A stretch of 35,706 nucleotides of DNA from Candidatus Kuenenia stuttgartensis (GTDB lineage: Bacteria > Planctomycetota > Planctomycetia > Pirellulales > UBA1268), in the NCBI GenBank assembly GCA_945891385.1, contig CAMDDJ010000032.1, forward strand, positions 1 through 35,706, read 5' to 3'. The position numbers were made by a program, and so were the translations under genes. Positions 1 through 6,716 of this stretch are shown here, in pieces; positions within the stretch are counted from its first letter, which is position 1, and each line of letters opens with the position of its first letter. Under the pieces are notes generated by a model. That model saw nothing but the letters and a program-made list of their open reading frames with translations, had not been told where the DNA came from and searched no databases.

Positions 1-142
1 ATCGGCCGCCCGGAGGGCGGCCGGCCGGGCGGAGGCCCGGCAAGGTCGCGGGGGCCAGGGATGGCCCCGCGACCGCTCAAGAAGGATGCCCCGGCCTGGG
101 CGAGCTAGGCGGAGTGCCCACCCAAGCCGTTGGGGCATCCTT
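1..142. other. array of four consecutive strong hairpins (possible structured RNA)
   Basis: Four inverted repeats follow one another with almost no spacing. Hairpin 1 has a perfect 8-bp stem (4-11 with 15-22) and a GGA loop. Hairpin 2 has a 7-bp stem (24-30 with 35-41) and a GGAG loop. Hairpin 3 has a 13-bp stem with one bulged G (44-57 with 62-74) and a GGGA loop. Hairpin 4 has a perfect 11-bp outer stem (82-92 with 132-142) and a further inner helix near 93-100 with 121-128. There is no U-run after any of them, so they are not classical terminators. No known RNA family was recognised. It could be a non-coding RNA, the 3' region of a gene left of the window, or a REP-like element. Confidence 0.4.
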
Positions 143-506
143 CCGGATCGTGGTATGCGGGTTGCGGACGACACACGTCCGATGAGGTGCCGGCCTTGCA
201 GCACCCGTTGATTTGTCGTGGTGAGCAAACGCTGTGCCATGCAGAGGCCCCGTTTCTGGTTCGCACCCGACACCCCGGCAAAAGTGCCTGATTTGCTGTT
301 CGTTCGGCGAGAAAAGTCGCGGCCTGCCGGAGCGTCAGCAGCCCGCCTGGAGGACTTGGCTGCGGAGCGACGCACGTTTTGAGGGCAGCGATCTGCCCGC
401 CGGCGCGGCATTGGGCTACCTTGCCGGGGGAGAAGATCGTCGTCGCTCAGGCGGACCATGCGGTGGTGAACCCGTGTGGCCTCAACCTTCGTGGGGCAAG
501 TTCTTG
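143..506. other. leader region before the photolyase-like gene, no gene recognised
   Basis: The photolyase-like frame stays open upstream to an ATG at 234, but those extra 91 codons give low-complexity Arg/Gly/Pro-rich sequence that does not resemble the family. Similarity to the family starts at about codon 92 (ATG at 507). No other convincing gene, tRNA or promoter was seen. Confidence 0.4.
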
Positions 507-1802
507 ATGGTCGTCGCAACGAACCTGCCGCGGGATCGACTCGTCGCCGAGTTGGCCGTGGCGTTTCCCGAGGCCGTGACAGAGGGCGAACCGGCGGCCG
601 CGGCAGCCCAGCCCTGTCGCGGCGGACGCCTGGCCGCGGAACAGCGTCTGGCCGCGGTCGCTCCTGCGGAGTATTCCCAGACGCGAAACTTCGTGACGGG
701 GGCGGTCTCGCGGTTGTCCCCTTGGATTCGACACGGCGTGGTGTCGCTTGCCGAGGTTCGGGACAGGGCGCTCGAGCAGGCTGGCCCTGACGCGGCGGAG
801 AAGTTCATCTCCGAGCTGGGCTGGCGAGACTATTGGCGGCGTGTGCACGCCGCCTCGGGCGATCGAATCGGTTTCGACCTGGAGGCCGCCTCCGCCCGTC
901 CGCGGGCGGCGCAGGTCGACCGCATGCCGGAGGACGTGCTCGCGGGCCGCACTGGGCTCGCCTGCATCGACGACTTCGTGCGGCGGCTCCATGCCGACGG
1001 CTGGCTGCACAACCACGAACGCATGTGGCTGGCCTCCTGGCTCGTGCATGTGCGGGGGGTTCATTGGCGGGCCGGAGCCGACTGGTTCCTGCGGCACCTG
1101 CTCGATGGCGACCCCGCCAGCAACCATCTCTCCTGGCAATGGGTCGCCGGGACCTTTTCGGCCAAGCCCTACATCTTTAACCGGGAAAACCTCGAGCGGT
1201 TCACCAACGGCGTGCATTGCCGCCACTGTGCGGTCGCAGGCCACTGCGACGTCGAGGGCGACTACGACAGCCTCGCGGCCCGGTTGTTCGTCGGCCAGGG
1301 CGGGGCCGACTTCGATGCGTCGCCGGCGGTGTCGCTGCGGCCCGCCGAACCCTGGCGACCGGCTGCAAGCCCCCGGAAGCCGCTGGTCTGGATCACGCTC
1401 GACTCGCTCTCGCCGCGGAGTCCCGCCGCGGCCGCCTGGCCCAGCGCGCCGCGGCTCTTCATCGTGGATCGGGCCTGGCTCGCCGCGGAACGGCCGGCGC
1501 TCAAGCGGCTCGTGTTCATCTGGGAATGCCTGGCCGACCTGCCGGAGGTCGAGATTCACGTCGGCGATCCGTGCCAACTCGTGCCGGCTCGGGCGGCGGC
1601 CCTGGGCTGCGATGGCATCGTGGTCGCCGACACCCCCTGCCCGCGCGTGCGCCAGGCTGCCACCGCGATCGGCGAGACGTTGCCGGTGCGGGTCGAGCCC
1701 TGGCCCAGATTCTGCGACGACTCGAAGGTTCGTGACCTCGGCCGCTTCTCCCGTTACTGGAACAAGGTCAAGCCGTCAGCCCTGCGGCCTACCGCGGAAT
1801 GA
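507..1802 (+). CDS. FAD-binding photolyase/cryptochrome-like protein with permuted domain order
   Basis: A 431-aa member of the DNA photolyase/cryptochrome superfamily. Residues 60-235 are the helical FAD-binding domain: SRLSPWIRHG at 68-77, LGWRDYWRRVH at 104-114, and a long Trp/Asn-rich stretch at 207-235 including SAKPYIFNRENLERF. Just after it comes a cysteine cluster, C238-x2-C241-x5-C247. Residues 290-405 form an alpha/beta segment (PLVWITLDSLSP, RLVFIWECL, GIVVADTPCPR) resembling the Rossmann domain that photolyases normally carry at the N-terminus. The tail at 410-425 has LGRFSRYWNKV. ATG 507 is preferred over ATG 234 because family similarity begins there. The likely role is FAD-dependent DNA repair or blue-light sensing, but activity cannot be judged from sequence alone. 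The last 22 codons and stop are duplicated at 8551-8622. Confidence 0.8.
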   Translation: MVVATNLPRDRLVAELAVAFPEAVTEGEPAAAAAQPCRGGRLAAEQRLAAVAPAEYSQTRNFVTGAVSRLSPWIRHGVVSLAEVRDRALEQAGPDAAEKFISELGWRDYWRRVHAASGDRIGFDLEAASARPRAAQVDRMPEDVLAGRTGLACIDDFVRRLHADGWLHNHERMWLASWLVHVRGVHWRAGADWFLRHLLDGDPASNHLSWQWVAGTFSAKPYIFNRENLERFTNGVHCRHCAVAGHCDVEGDYDSLAARLFVGQGGADFDASPAVSLRPAEPWRPAASPRKPLVWITLDSLSPRSPAAAAWPSAPRLFIVDRAWLAAERPALKRLVFIWECLADLPEVEIHVGDPCQLVPARAAALGCDGIVVADTPCPRVRQAATAIGETLPVRVEPWPRFCDDSKVRDLGRFSRYWNKVKPSALRPTAE

Positions 1803-1806
1803 AAGC
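1735..1806 (+). repeat. 72-nt direct repeat, left copy (3' end of the photolyase-like gene)
   Basis: This copy contains the last 22 codons and stop of the photolyase-like gene plus 4 nt. It matches 8551-8622 in the same orientation at 69 of 72 positions. Identity stops abruptly at both ends. The two copies bracket the sugar-gene block, as att-like repeats do around an integrated element. Confidence 0.85.
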
Positions 1807-1974
1807 GGCAGAAAACGGGTCGCTGCTCGTGAGCCTCGGGAGGAGCGGCCCGAGCGTCGGGAGCGGGTTTCTCGAAACGACCCGCACCCCCTTCGGTGGC
1901 GTTTCTCTCGCGTGTGCGCAGCCCGCGTCCCAGTTCGCAGTTTCCCGCCATGCGTGGGTCGCGTCCGGCACCGC

Positions 1975-2193
1975 TCAGAGCCTGTTGTGGATGTCGATCG
2001 CGGGCAGTTCGTCGGGCGAGGCTTGAACGACGTCGCGATCGTCATGGATCTGCACGAGCTCACCCCAGTCGGTGGGCGGTCCACGGGCGGGAGAGATGGG
2101 CGGAGGCTCGAGCGGTTCGCCACGATGCGTGGGGATTTTCCGGATCGGCCCCGGATCGCGGACAGGATGTCCGCAGCAACCGGAGGTTGCCAA
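1975..2193 (-). pseudogene. IS91-type transposase, C-terminal remnant A
   Basis: On the minus strand this encodes the end of an IS91-family-like transposase: GPIRKIPTHRGEPLEPPP, then SPARGPPTDW, LVQIHDDRDV, and the terminus DELPAIDIHNRL before a stop. The adjacent zinc-finger segment (CGGDIRLIAFITEP in copies B and C) is damaged here by a short deletion. Only about 70 codons remain of a protein normally several hundred residues long, with no start or catalytic domain, so it is a dead fragment. It is inverted relative to copies B and C. The family assignment rests on recall of the conserved C-terminal pattern (CxxCGGxxRxIAFI, then HLGxPxEPPP and SPARGPP), not on a search. Confidence 0.7.
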
Positions 2194-2258
2194 CAGTACG
2201 GAGGCCAGACGGATTGGGAAGCACCTGGTGCGGGCCGGGACATAGGAGCACCCGACTC

Positions 2259-2314
2259 ACGAGCCGCTCATCAGTCGGACGACGCTTGCGGAAGTGCCGT
2301 TGGCCGACCTATCC
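2259..2314 (+). repeat. short dispersed repeat, copy A
   Basis: This segment starts acgagccgctcat and ends with a core close to ttgcggaagtgcc and ctatcc. It aligns with 4639-4693 in the same orientation and, for the core, with the reverse complement of 8251-8280. It lies on the 5' side of transposase remnant A and reads antisense to it. It is probably a leftover of the mobile element's non-coding or terminal sequence. Confidence 0.6.
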
Positions 2315-2530
2315 ATCGGATCCGGGTGGCCGAGCCTCATTCGTCCATCATTCCTGCATCAGTCGTTACACTCTTCGCTGCGCGTTGGATTCGCCCCACT
2401 GCTCCAGCGCACTCGCCCATAATTTCAATCAGGGCGGCCTGCGGCACGGCGAGTGGCGTTTCCGCCCGCGAAGGCCAGCCGTCGATGCCCCGATCGACTG
2501 CCCAGTGGAGTGGGTCAAAGATCCGGAAAC

Positions 2531-3316
2531 ATGTCTGCGACGACGATACTCTGGAACGAGGCGGCGATCGGCTTCGAGCGGCTCTTCGGGGCAGCTGTCG
2601 GATTCAAGACGTGGCGGAGCCGGGGGGCGGTACTCGCCATGTCGGGCGCGCAGGCTCCTGACCTCAATTGCGGTGTCGTGACCGCTGGCGAGCACGCGCC
2701 GTCGGCGATCGGTGAAATGGCGGGCCGACTGCGGGATCGCGGACTGCCGGGGCTGGTCCTGGTCGCAGACGGTACCGGCGCGGCGGCCGACGAGGCTGCG
2801 ACCGCGGTCGGCCTCGTTCGTGCGGCCCGCATGCCGCTCATGAGCCTTCCGGCCGCAAACATTCCGGCAGAGACAGGTGCCTTCTGGGTGCGGCGGGCCA
2901 CGACCGCCGCCGACGTGACAGCGGCCAACAGGCTCATGGCGGCCGCATTTGACCTTTCCATCGAGCCCCTCCACGTGGCTTTTCCGCCGCGGCTGCTCGA
3001 GGAACCTGCCGTGGCGGTCAATATCGTGCTCGACGGCGACGAGCCGGTGGGGGCGGTGCAGACCACGATCCACGACGGCACCGTTGGGGTGTGGTCAATG
3101 GCGACGCTGCCCGCTCGACGTCGCCGGGGTGTCGCCCGTGCCGGCCTGACGTACGCGGTCGCTGAGCGGTGTCGCGCCGGCGGCCACTCCGTATTCCTGA
3201 TCGCGACCGATGCGGGCCGGCCGTTGTACGATGCCGTCGGTTTTCGCGTTGTCGACTGGTGCACCGTGTGGCTCACGCTTCCGCACGTCGCGAATAGCCC
3301 GGACGAATCAGCATGA
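2531..3316 (+). CDS. GNAT-family N-acetyltransferase
   Basis: A 261-aa protein with a C-terminal GNAT fold. About residues 116-255 carry FWVRRATTAADVTAANRLM (beta1/alpha1), GAVQTTIHDGTVGVWSMATLP (beta3/beta4), the acetyl-CoA pyrophosphate loop RRRRGVARA, and LYDAVGFRVV near the end. The N-terminal 110 residues have no domain I recognise; in some GNAT proteins such a region is a second, degenerate GNAT half. Start 2531 (MSATTILW) fits better than the in-frame ATG at 2453, whose extra residues look non-coding. The stop overlaps the next start by 4 nt (ATGA), so translational coupling with the methyltransferase is likely. The acceptor is unknown; its position suggests a sugar or small-molecule target. 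Confidence 0.75.
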   Translation: MSATTILWNEAAIGFERLFGAAVGFKTWRSRGAVLAMSGAQAPDLNCGVVTAGEHAPSAIGEMAGRLRDRGLPGLVLVADGTGAAADEAATAVGLVRAARMPLMSLPAANIPAETGAFWVRRATTAADVTAANRLMAAAFDLSIEPLHVAFPPRLLEEPAVAVNIVLDGDEPVGAVQTTIHDGTVGVWSMATLPARRRRGVARAGLTYAVAERCRAGGHSVFLIATDAGRPLYDAVGFRVVDWCTVWLTLPHVANSPDESA

Positions 3317-4119
3317 CGTCAACGAACTCCACCAAGGATTTCGGCCCGATCGCGAGCGACTACGCGTTCTTCGAGGACCACAGCACGGAGGCCCATCAGG
3401 ATCTGGCCGGCTATGCGGCGATTCTCGAAAGCATATGCGCCAGCCGCTCGAATCCTGGGCTCGTTCGCATGCTGGACTTCGGTTCCGGCCCGGGCAATTT
3501 CACGGCCAAATTCTTGAAGCTTCTCGCCTACTCGAAAAATTCTCTGTCGCTGGCGGTGGTCGAGCCCGTCGATGCGTATCGGGAGCAGGCTGTGAAATCG
3601 CTGTCACAGTACACGGCCCTGCCGATTCGGGCTTTTGCGCACGTGGAGACGTGCCCTGAGAGCCGCCTGAATGTGGTCTTGGCCAACCATGTTTTCTATT
3701 ACGTGCCGGACCTCGAGAACACGCTCTCTACGCTGCTTGCGAAACTCGCCCATGGCGGCGTGTTGATGACGAGCATCGCAGGGTTGGACAACACGCTGAT
3801 TCAGATCTGGCAGGCGTGTTTCACGATGCTCGGCAAACCCTTGCCCTACAACACCAGCGAAGACGTTCAGGAGGCCTTCGAAAAACTGGGCGTGGCAGCG
3901 ACCATGCAGAAGATTCATTACAGGCTCGAGTTCCCCGACACGGCTGAGAACAGGTTGAGCATCCTGCGATTTCTCTTGGCCGACTATCTTCGCGAGCTGC
4001 CGTCTGAGGACGTTGTCGCCTTGTTCGATCCATACGTGGCGAATTCCGGGCTGGTATCGATGCGTATCCAGCACGACCAGTTGTGCGTGGTGAAGCACGG
4101 CTATCCTGGTGCAGCGTGA
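3313..4119 (+). CDS. class I SAM-dependent methyltransferase
   Basis: A 268-aa protein with the Rossmann-type methyltransferase fold. Motif I is LDFGSGPGNF at residues 54-63, the acidic end of beta2 is VVEPVDAYREQA, and motif IV lies in LNVVLANHVFYYVPD, followed by the post-IV segment LAHGGVLMTSIAG. The N-terminus (DFGPIASDYAFFEDH) is typical of small-molecule or sugar methyltransferases. The start overlaps the GNAT stop by 4 nt. The sequence looks less GC-rich, with more A/T-ending codons than the minus-strand operon, which fits acquisition by transfer, though composition was not computed. The substrate is unknown; N- or O-methylation of a sugar made by the neighbouring genes is a guess. Confidence 0.8.
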   Translation: MTSTNSTKDFGPIASDYAFFEDHSTEAHQDLAGYAAILESICASRSNPGLVRMLDFGSGPGNFTAKFLKLLAYSKNSLSLAVVEPVDAYREQAVKSLSQYTALPIRAFAHVETCPESRLNVVLANHVFYYVPDLENTLSTLLAKLAHGGVLMTSIAGLDNTLIQIWQACFTMLGKPLPYNTSEDVQEAFEKLGVAATMQKIHYRLEFPDTAENRLSILRFLLADYLRELPSEDVVALFDPYVANSGLVSMRIQHDQLCVVKHGYPGAA

Positions 4120-4274
4120 ACTGGAATCGCAAGTGAACGGCGTCAAGGATTGCGAACCGCTCATGTGTCGATTCTCGTTCCCGGGGGGCGTTTCCTCGTC
4201 GGGTCGGAGCTCCATGGTTCCCCGAGCATGGCGAGCCGTGTGGCTGCCTGCCGGCTCGCGCTCGTGAGCAGTTC

Positions 4275-4335
4275 TGCGGCGGCGACATCCGGCTCATTGC
4301 ATTCATCACGGAACCAGGGCCGATCCGGAAAATCC
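4275..4335 (+). repeat. 61-nt perfect direct repeat, copy in B
   Basis: Positions 4275-4335 are identical base for base to 8490-8550 in the same orientation. The repeat covers the zinc-finger and following segment of the transposase tail, and the two sequences diverge immediately after it. Confidence 0.85.
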
Positions 4336-4491
4336 TCACGCACTTGGGCGAACCGCTCGAGCCACCACCCGTCTCGCCGGCCCGGGGCCCACCCGCTGAC
4401 TGGGTCGAGTTCGTGCAGATCCATGACGATCGCGACGTCTTTCAGGCGACGGATAGACGAACTGCCCGTGATCGACATTCGCAGCCTCTGA
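4275..4491 (+). pseudogene. IS91-type transposase, C-terminal remnant B
   Basis: The plus strand reads CGGDIRLIAFITEP, GPIRKILTHLGEPLEPPP, SPARGPPADW and VQIHDDRDVFQA. A single extra base near 4450, relative to copy A, then shifts the frame, and the terminus DELPVIDIRSL and stop appear in the next frame. Everything upstream of the zinc-finger CGG is missing. The first 61 nt are identical to 8490-8550. Read on the opposite strand, the segment gives a misleading open frame (DVAIVMDLHEL), a shadow of the transposase codons. Confidence 0.75.
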
Positions 4492-4638
4492 CCCGCGTCG
4501 GACACGAGGTGTCGAAGCCCCTGGAACGGCCGACGAAGACACGGTCTGCGCCGACGCGAGAAAAACGCCGTCGCTGAGGGGAAGCCGCGCGTTTCGGGAA
4601 CGCTTTGTGGGGGCCAGGAAGAACGGGCCAACTGGTTA

Positions 4639-4693
4639 CGAGCCGCTCATGAGCTCCGGCGTCGTTGCGGAAGTGCCATTGACCGGGCTATCC
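4639..4693 (+). repeat. short dispersed repeat, copy B
   Basis: This copy matches 2259-2314 along its length, with the core ttgcggaagtgccattgacc followed by gggctatcc. In this copy it lies 3' of the transposase tail and in the same orientation, unlike copies A and C. It sits 70 nt before the preferred WecD-like start, so it could also carry regulatory sequence. Confidence 0.6.
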
Positions 4694-4762
4694 TTCGCCG
4701 GGTCGTTGGCGATGAGGCAATGTTTCGGCACTCTCAGCTACAATCACGCCGACACATGGGCC

Positions 4763-5545
4763 ATGCACCGGAGAGTTCTTCGCCCCGTGGCTGATCGACG
4801 GCTCGGCACACCCGATGACGAAGCACTAGGCTTCCATGTGCTTCCCTGGGATTCGTCGCTGTTCGGGTTTCCGGTCGCGCACGTCTCGGCCGACGTCATC
4901 CACACTGGTCGCTTGCCGCGAGTTGTCGAATCGCTGCGGGCGGAGGAAGTTCGGCTCGGCTACATCTCCGTGCCGTGGAGCGATGCGGGCGCGGCCGCCG
5001 CGATCGCCCTGGTGGGCGGCAGGTGCGTGGACCGCAAGGTGCGTTTCCGGAAGGCGGTGATTGCGGGCCTGCCGAAACCCGCGGGGGTGGAGTCGGTGCT
5101 GGGCAAGCCCTGCACGGCGGACTTGGAATCGCTAGCGCTCGTGAGCGGAACCTATTCCCGGTTTCGGGCCGATCCAAGGATTCCGCCGGACTTGTTCGAG
5201 AGGCTGTATGTCGCCTGGATCCATCGAAGCATGAGCGGCGAGATCGCCGAGGATGTGCTGGTGGTTCGCGTGGAAGATCGTGTTTCGGGGATGGTCACGG
5301 TGGTGGGCGCACATGGTGACGCCATAGGCGTGATCGGGCTCATCGCGGTGCACGCCGGCCATCGCGGCAGAGGATACGGCAGGCGACTGATGCTGGCGGC
5401 GGAAGCGCGGTGCGCAGCGCACGGCGTGCCTGCGATCGAGGTGGCCACGCAACGGCGGAATGCGGCTGCCTGCGGACTGTATGCCGCCTGCGGCTACGAG
5501 GTCGTGCGTGATGAGGCCGTGTTCCATATCTGGCTCGAGCCATGA
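4763..5545 (+). CDS. wecD: dTDP-fucosamine (dTDP-Fuc4N) acetyltransferase-like protein, WecD/RffC type
   Basis: A 260-aa GNAT protein resembling E. coli WecD (RffC, about 224 aa), which acetylates dTDP-4-amino-4,6-dideoxygalactose to dTDP-Fuc4NAc. Landmarks are LPWDSSLFGFPVAHV (27-41), the YSRFRADPRIP block (131-141), GMVTV (176-180), IGLIAVHAGHRGRGYGRRL (191-209) holding the acetyl-CoA loop, and the end ATQRRNAAACGLYAACGY with Tyr240 where the family has its general acid. ATG 4763 is preferred; ATG 4712 is also possible. ATG 4607 would include the dispersed repeat and is unlikely. The stop overlaps the aminotransferase start (ATGA), and the partner enzyme identity strongly supports the assignment. 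Confidence 0.8.
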   Translation: MHRRVLRPVADRRLGTPDDEALGFHVLPWDSSLFGFPVAHVSADVIHTGRLPRVVESLRAEEVRLGYISVPWSDAGAAAAIALVGGRCVDRKVRFRKAVIAGLPKPAGVESVLGKPCTADLESLALVSGTYSRFRADPRIPPDLFERLYVAWIHRSMSGEIAEDVLVVRVEDRVSGMVTVVGAHGDAIGVIGLIAVHAGHRGRGYGRRLMLAAEARCAAHGVPAIEVATQRRNAAACGLYAACGYEVVRDEAVFHIWLEP

Positions 5546-6690
5546 CCATGATCCCGTTCAATCGTCCGTTTCTCCCGGACCGAGCGATCGGCTACATCGC
5601 GGAGGCCTATCGCTCTGGCAAGGTTTCTGGAGACGGGCTGTTCACGAAGCGATGCGAGGCGTTCCTCTCGGCCCGCTATGGCTCTCGCCGCATGCTCCTG
5701 ACCACATCGTGCACCACCGCACTCGAGCTGGCATCCCTGCTGTGCCGGATTCAACCGGGCGACGAAGTTATCCTGCCCAGCTTCACGTTCGTCTCCACGG
5801 CCAACGCCTTCGCCCTGCGCGGCGCGAAGCTCGTTTTCGTGGACTCCCTACCCGATCATCCCAACATGGATCCCGCCCGGGTCGCGGAGGTCGTGTCCCC
5901 GAAGACGCGAGCCATCGTGCCGGTCCACTATGCAGGCGTCGCCGTGGATATGAATCCCATCCTGCAGATGGCCCGGGAGGTCGGAGCGCTCGTGGTGGAG
6001 GACGCGGCACAGGCCATCGAGGCCCGCTACCAGGGCATGCCCCTGGGCACGCTCGGGGATTTCGGGGCGTTCTCGTTCCACGAAACCAAGAACATCCACT
6101 GCGGCGAGGGTGGGATGCTCGCCATCCGCGACGCGGAGCACGTCGGTCGGGCGGAGATTCTCTGGGAAAAGGGAACCAACCGCAGTGCGTTTTTTCGCGG
6201 CGAGACCGCCAAGTATGGCTGGGTGGATGTCGGATCGTCCTTCCTGCCGTCGGACATCCTGGCGGCCTTGCTGTGGTCGCAGTTGGAGGCTGTCCAGGCC
6301 ATCACCGCCCGGCGATTCAGGCTGTGGGAACGATACTTCGATGCCCTCGAGCCGTTGCGGCGGGCCGGCTGCCTCGAGCTGCCCACGGTCCCGCCGTTCG
6401 CGTCCCACAACAGCCACTGCTTCTATCTCGTCCTTCCCGATGAACGCGCGCGATCTCAGCTGATCGAGCACCTCAAGCGGCGCGACATCCTGGCAGTCTT
6501 TCACTATCAATCGCTGCACGCGAGCGCCTACTTCGCCGACAAGCACGACGGGCGCCTGATGCCCCACGCCGACCGCTTCAGCGACTGCCTCCTGCGGCTG
6601 CCACTGTTTCATGATTTTCGCGACGAGGAACAGGACCGGGTGATCGGCGCGATCCATGGCTTCTTTGGCATCGAGTCGCGGTCGGCGTAA
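5542..6690 (+). CDS. wecE: dTDP-4-amino-4,6-dideoxygalactose transaminase, WecE/RffA type
   Basis: A 382-aa PLP enzyme of the DegT/DnrJ/EryC1/StrS family, very close in pattern to E. coli WecE/RffA. That enzyme converts dTDP-4-keto-6-deoxyglucose and glutamate to dTDP-Fuc4N. Conserved stretches include MIPFNRPF, SGKVSGDGLFTKRCE, LLTTSCTTALELA, PGDEVILPSFTFVSTANAF, IVPVHYAGVA, VVEDAAQAIE (Asp154 and Gln157 at the cofactor), and SFHETKN with Lys183 as the Schiff-base lysine. KGTNRSAFFRG near the middle is highly characteristic of this subfamily. It starts at ATG 5542, overlapping the wecD stop, or at ATG 5548, which would give the MIPFN start seen in E. coli. RmlA and RmlB, which make the precursor, are not in this window. 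Confidence 0.9.
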   Translation: MTMIPFNRPFLPDRAIGYIAEAYRSGKVSGDGLFTKRCEAFLSARYGSRRMLLTTSCTTALELASLLCRIQPGDEVILPSFTFVSTANAFALRGAKLVFVDSLPDHPNMDPARVAEVVSPKTRAIVPVHYAGVAVDMNPILQMAREVGALVVEDAAQAIEARYQGMPLGTLGDFGAFSFHETKNIHCGEGGMLAIRDAEHVGRAEILWEKGTNRSAFFRGETAKYGWVDVGSSFLPSDILAALLWSQLEAVQAITARRFRLWERYFDALEPLRRAGCLELPTVPPFASHNSHCFYLVLPDERARSQLIEHLKRRDILAVFHYQSLHASAYFADKHDGRLMPHADRFSDCLLRLPLFHDFRDEEQDRVIGAIHGFFGIESRSA

Positions 6691-6716
6691 GGAACCTACC
6701 CGAGGATTGTCAGCAC

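Larger units (their letters stand above)
1807..2530. other. intergenic remnant region A
   Basis: This 724-nt gap holds a minus-strand IS91-type transposase tail (1975-2193) and one copy of a short repeat shared with 4639-4693 and 8251-8280 (at 2259-2314). The rest (1807-1974 and 2315-2530) shows no gene that I recognise. The long plus-strand frames across it are high-GC open frames without family features. Confidence 0.6.
4120..4762. other. intergenic remnant region B
   Basis: This 643-nt gap between the methyltransferase and the WecD-like gene contains a plus-strand IS91-type transposase tail (4275-4491) and the short dispersed repeat (4639-4693). Nothing is recognised in 4120-4274 or 4492-4638. 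The WecD-like frame is open back to 4607, but that stretch includes the dispersed repeat and is unlikely to be translated. Confidence 0.6.

Noticed and set aside
447-1577. 376-codon minus-strand frame opposite the photolyase-like gene
   Set aside because: It has no family features and the opposite strand has clear photolyase motifs.
4161-4478. Minus-strand reading frame with DVAIVMDLHEL and DFPDRPWFRDECNEP, partly shared with 1979-2170 and 8490-8550
   Set aside because: The opposite strand encodes a recognisable transposase C-terminus (CGGDIRLIAFITEP, LGEPLEPPP, SPARGPP), so this frame is its antisense shadow, which explains its apparent conservation.
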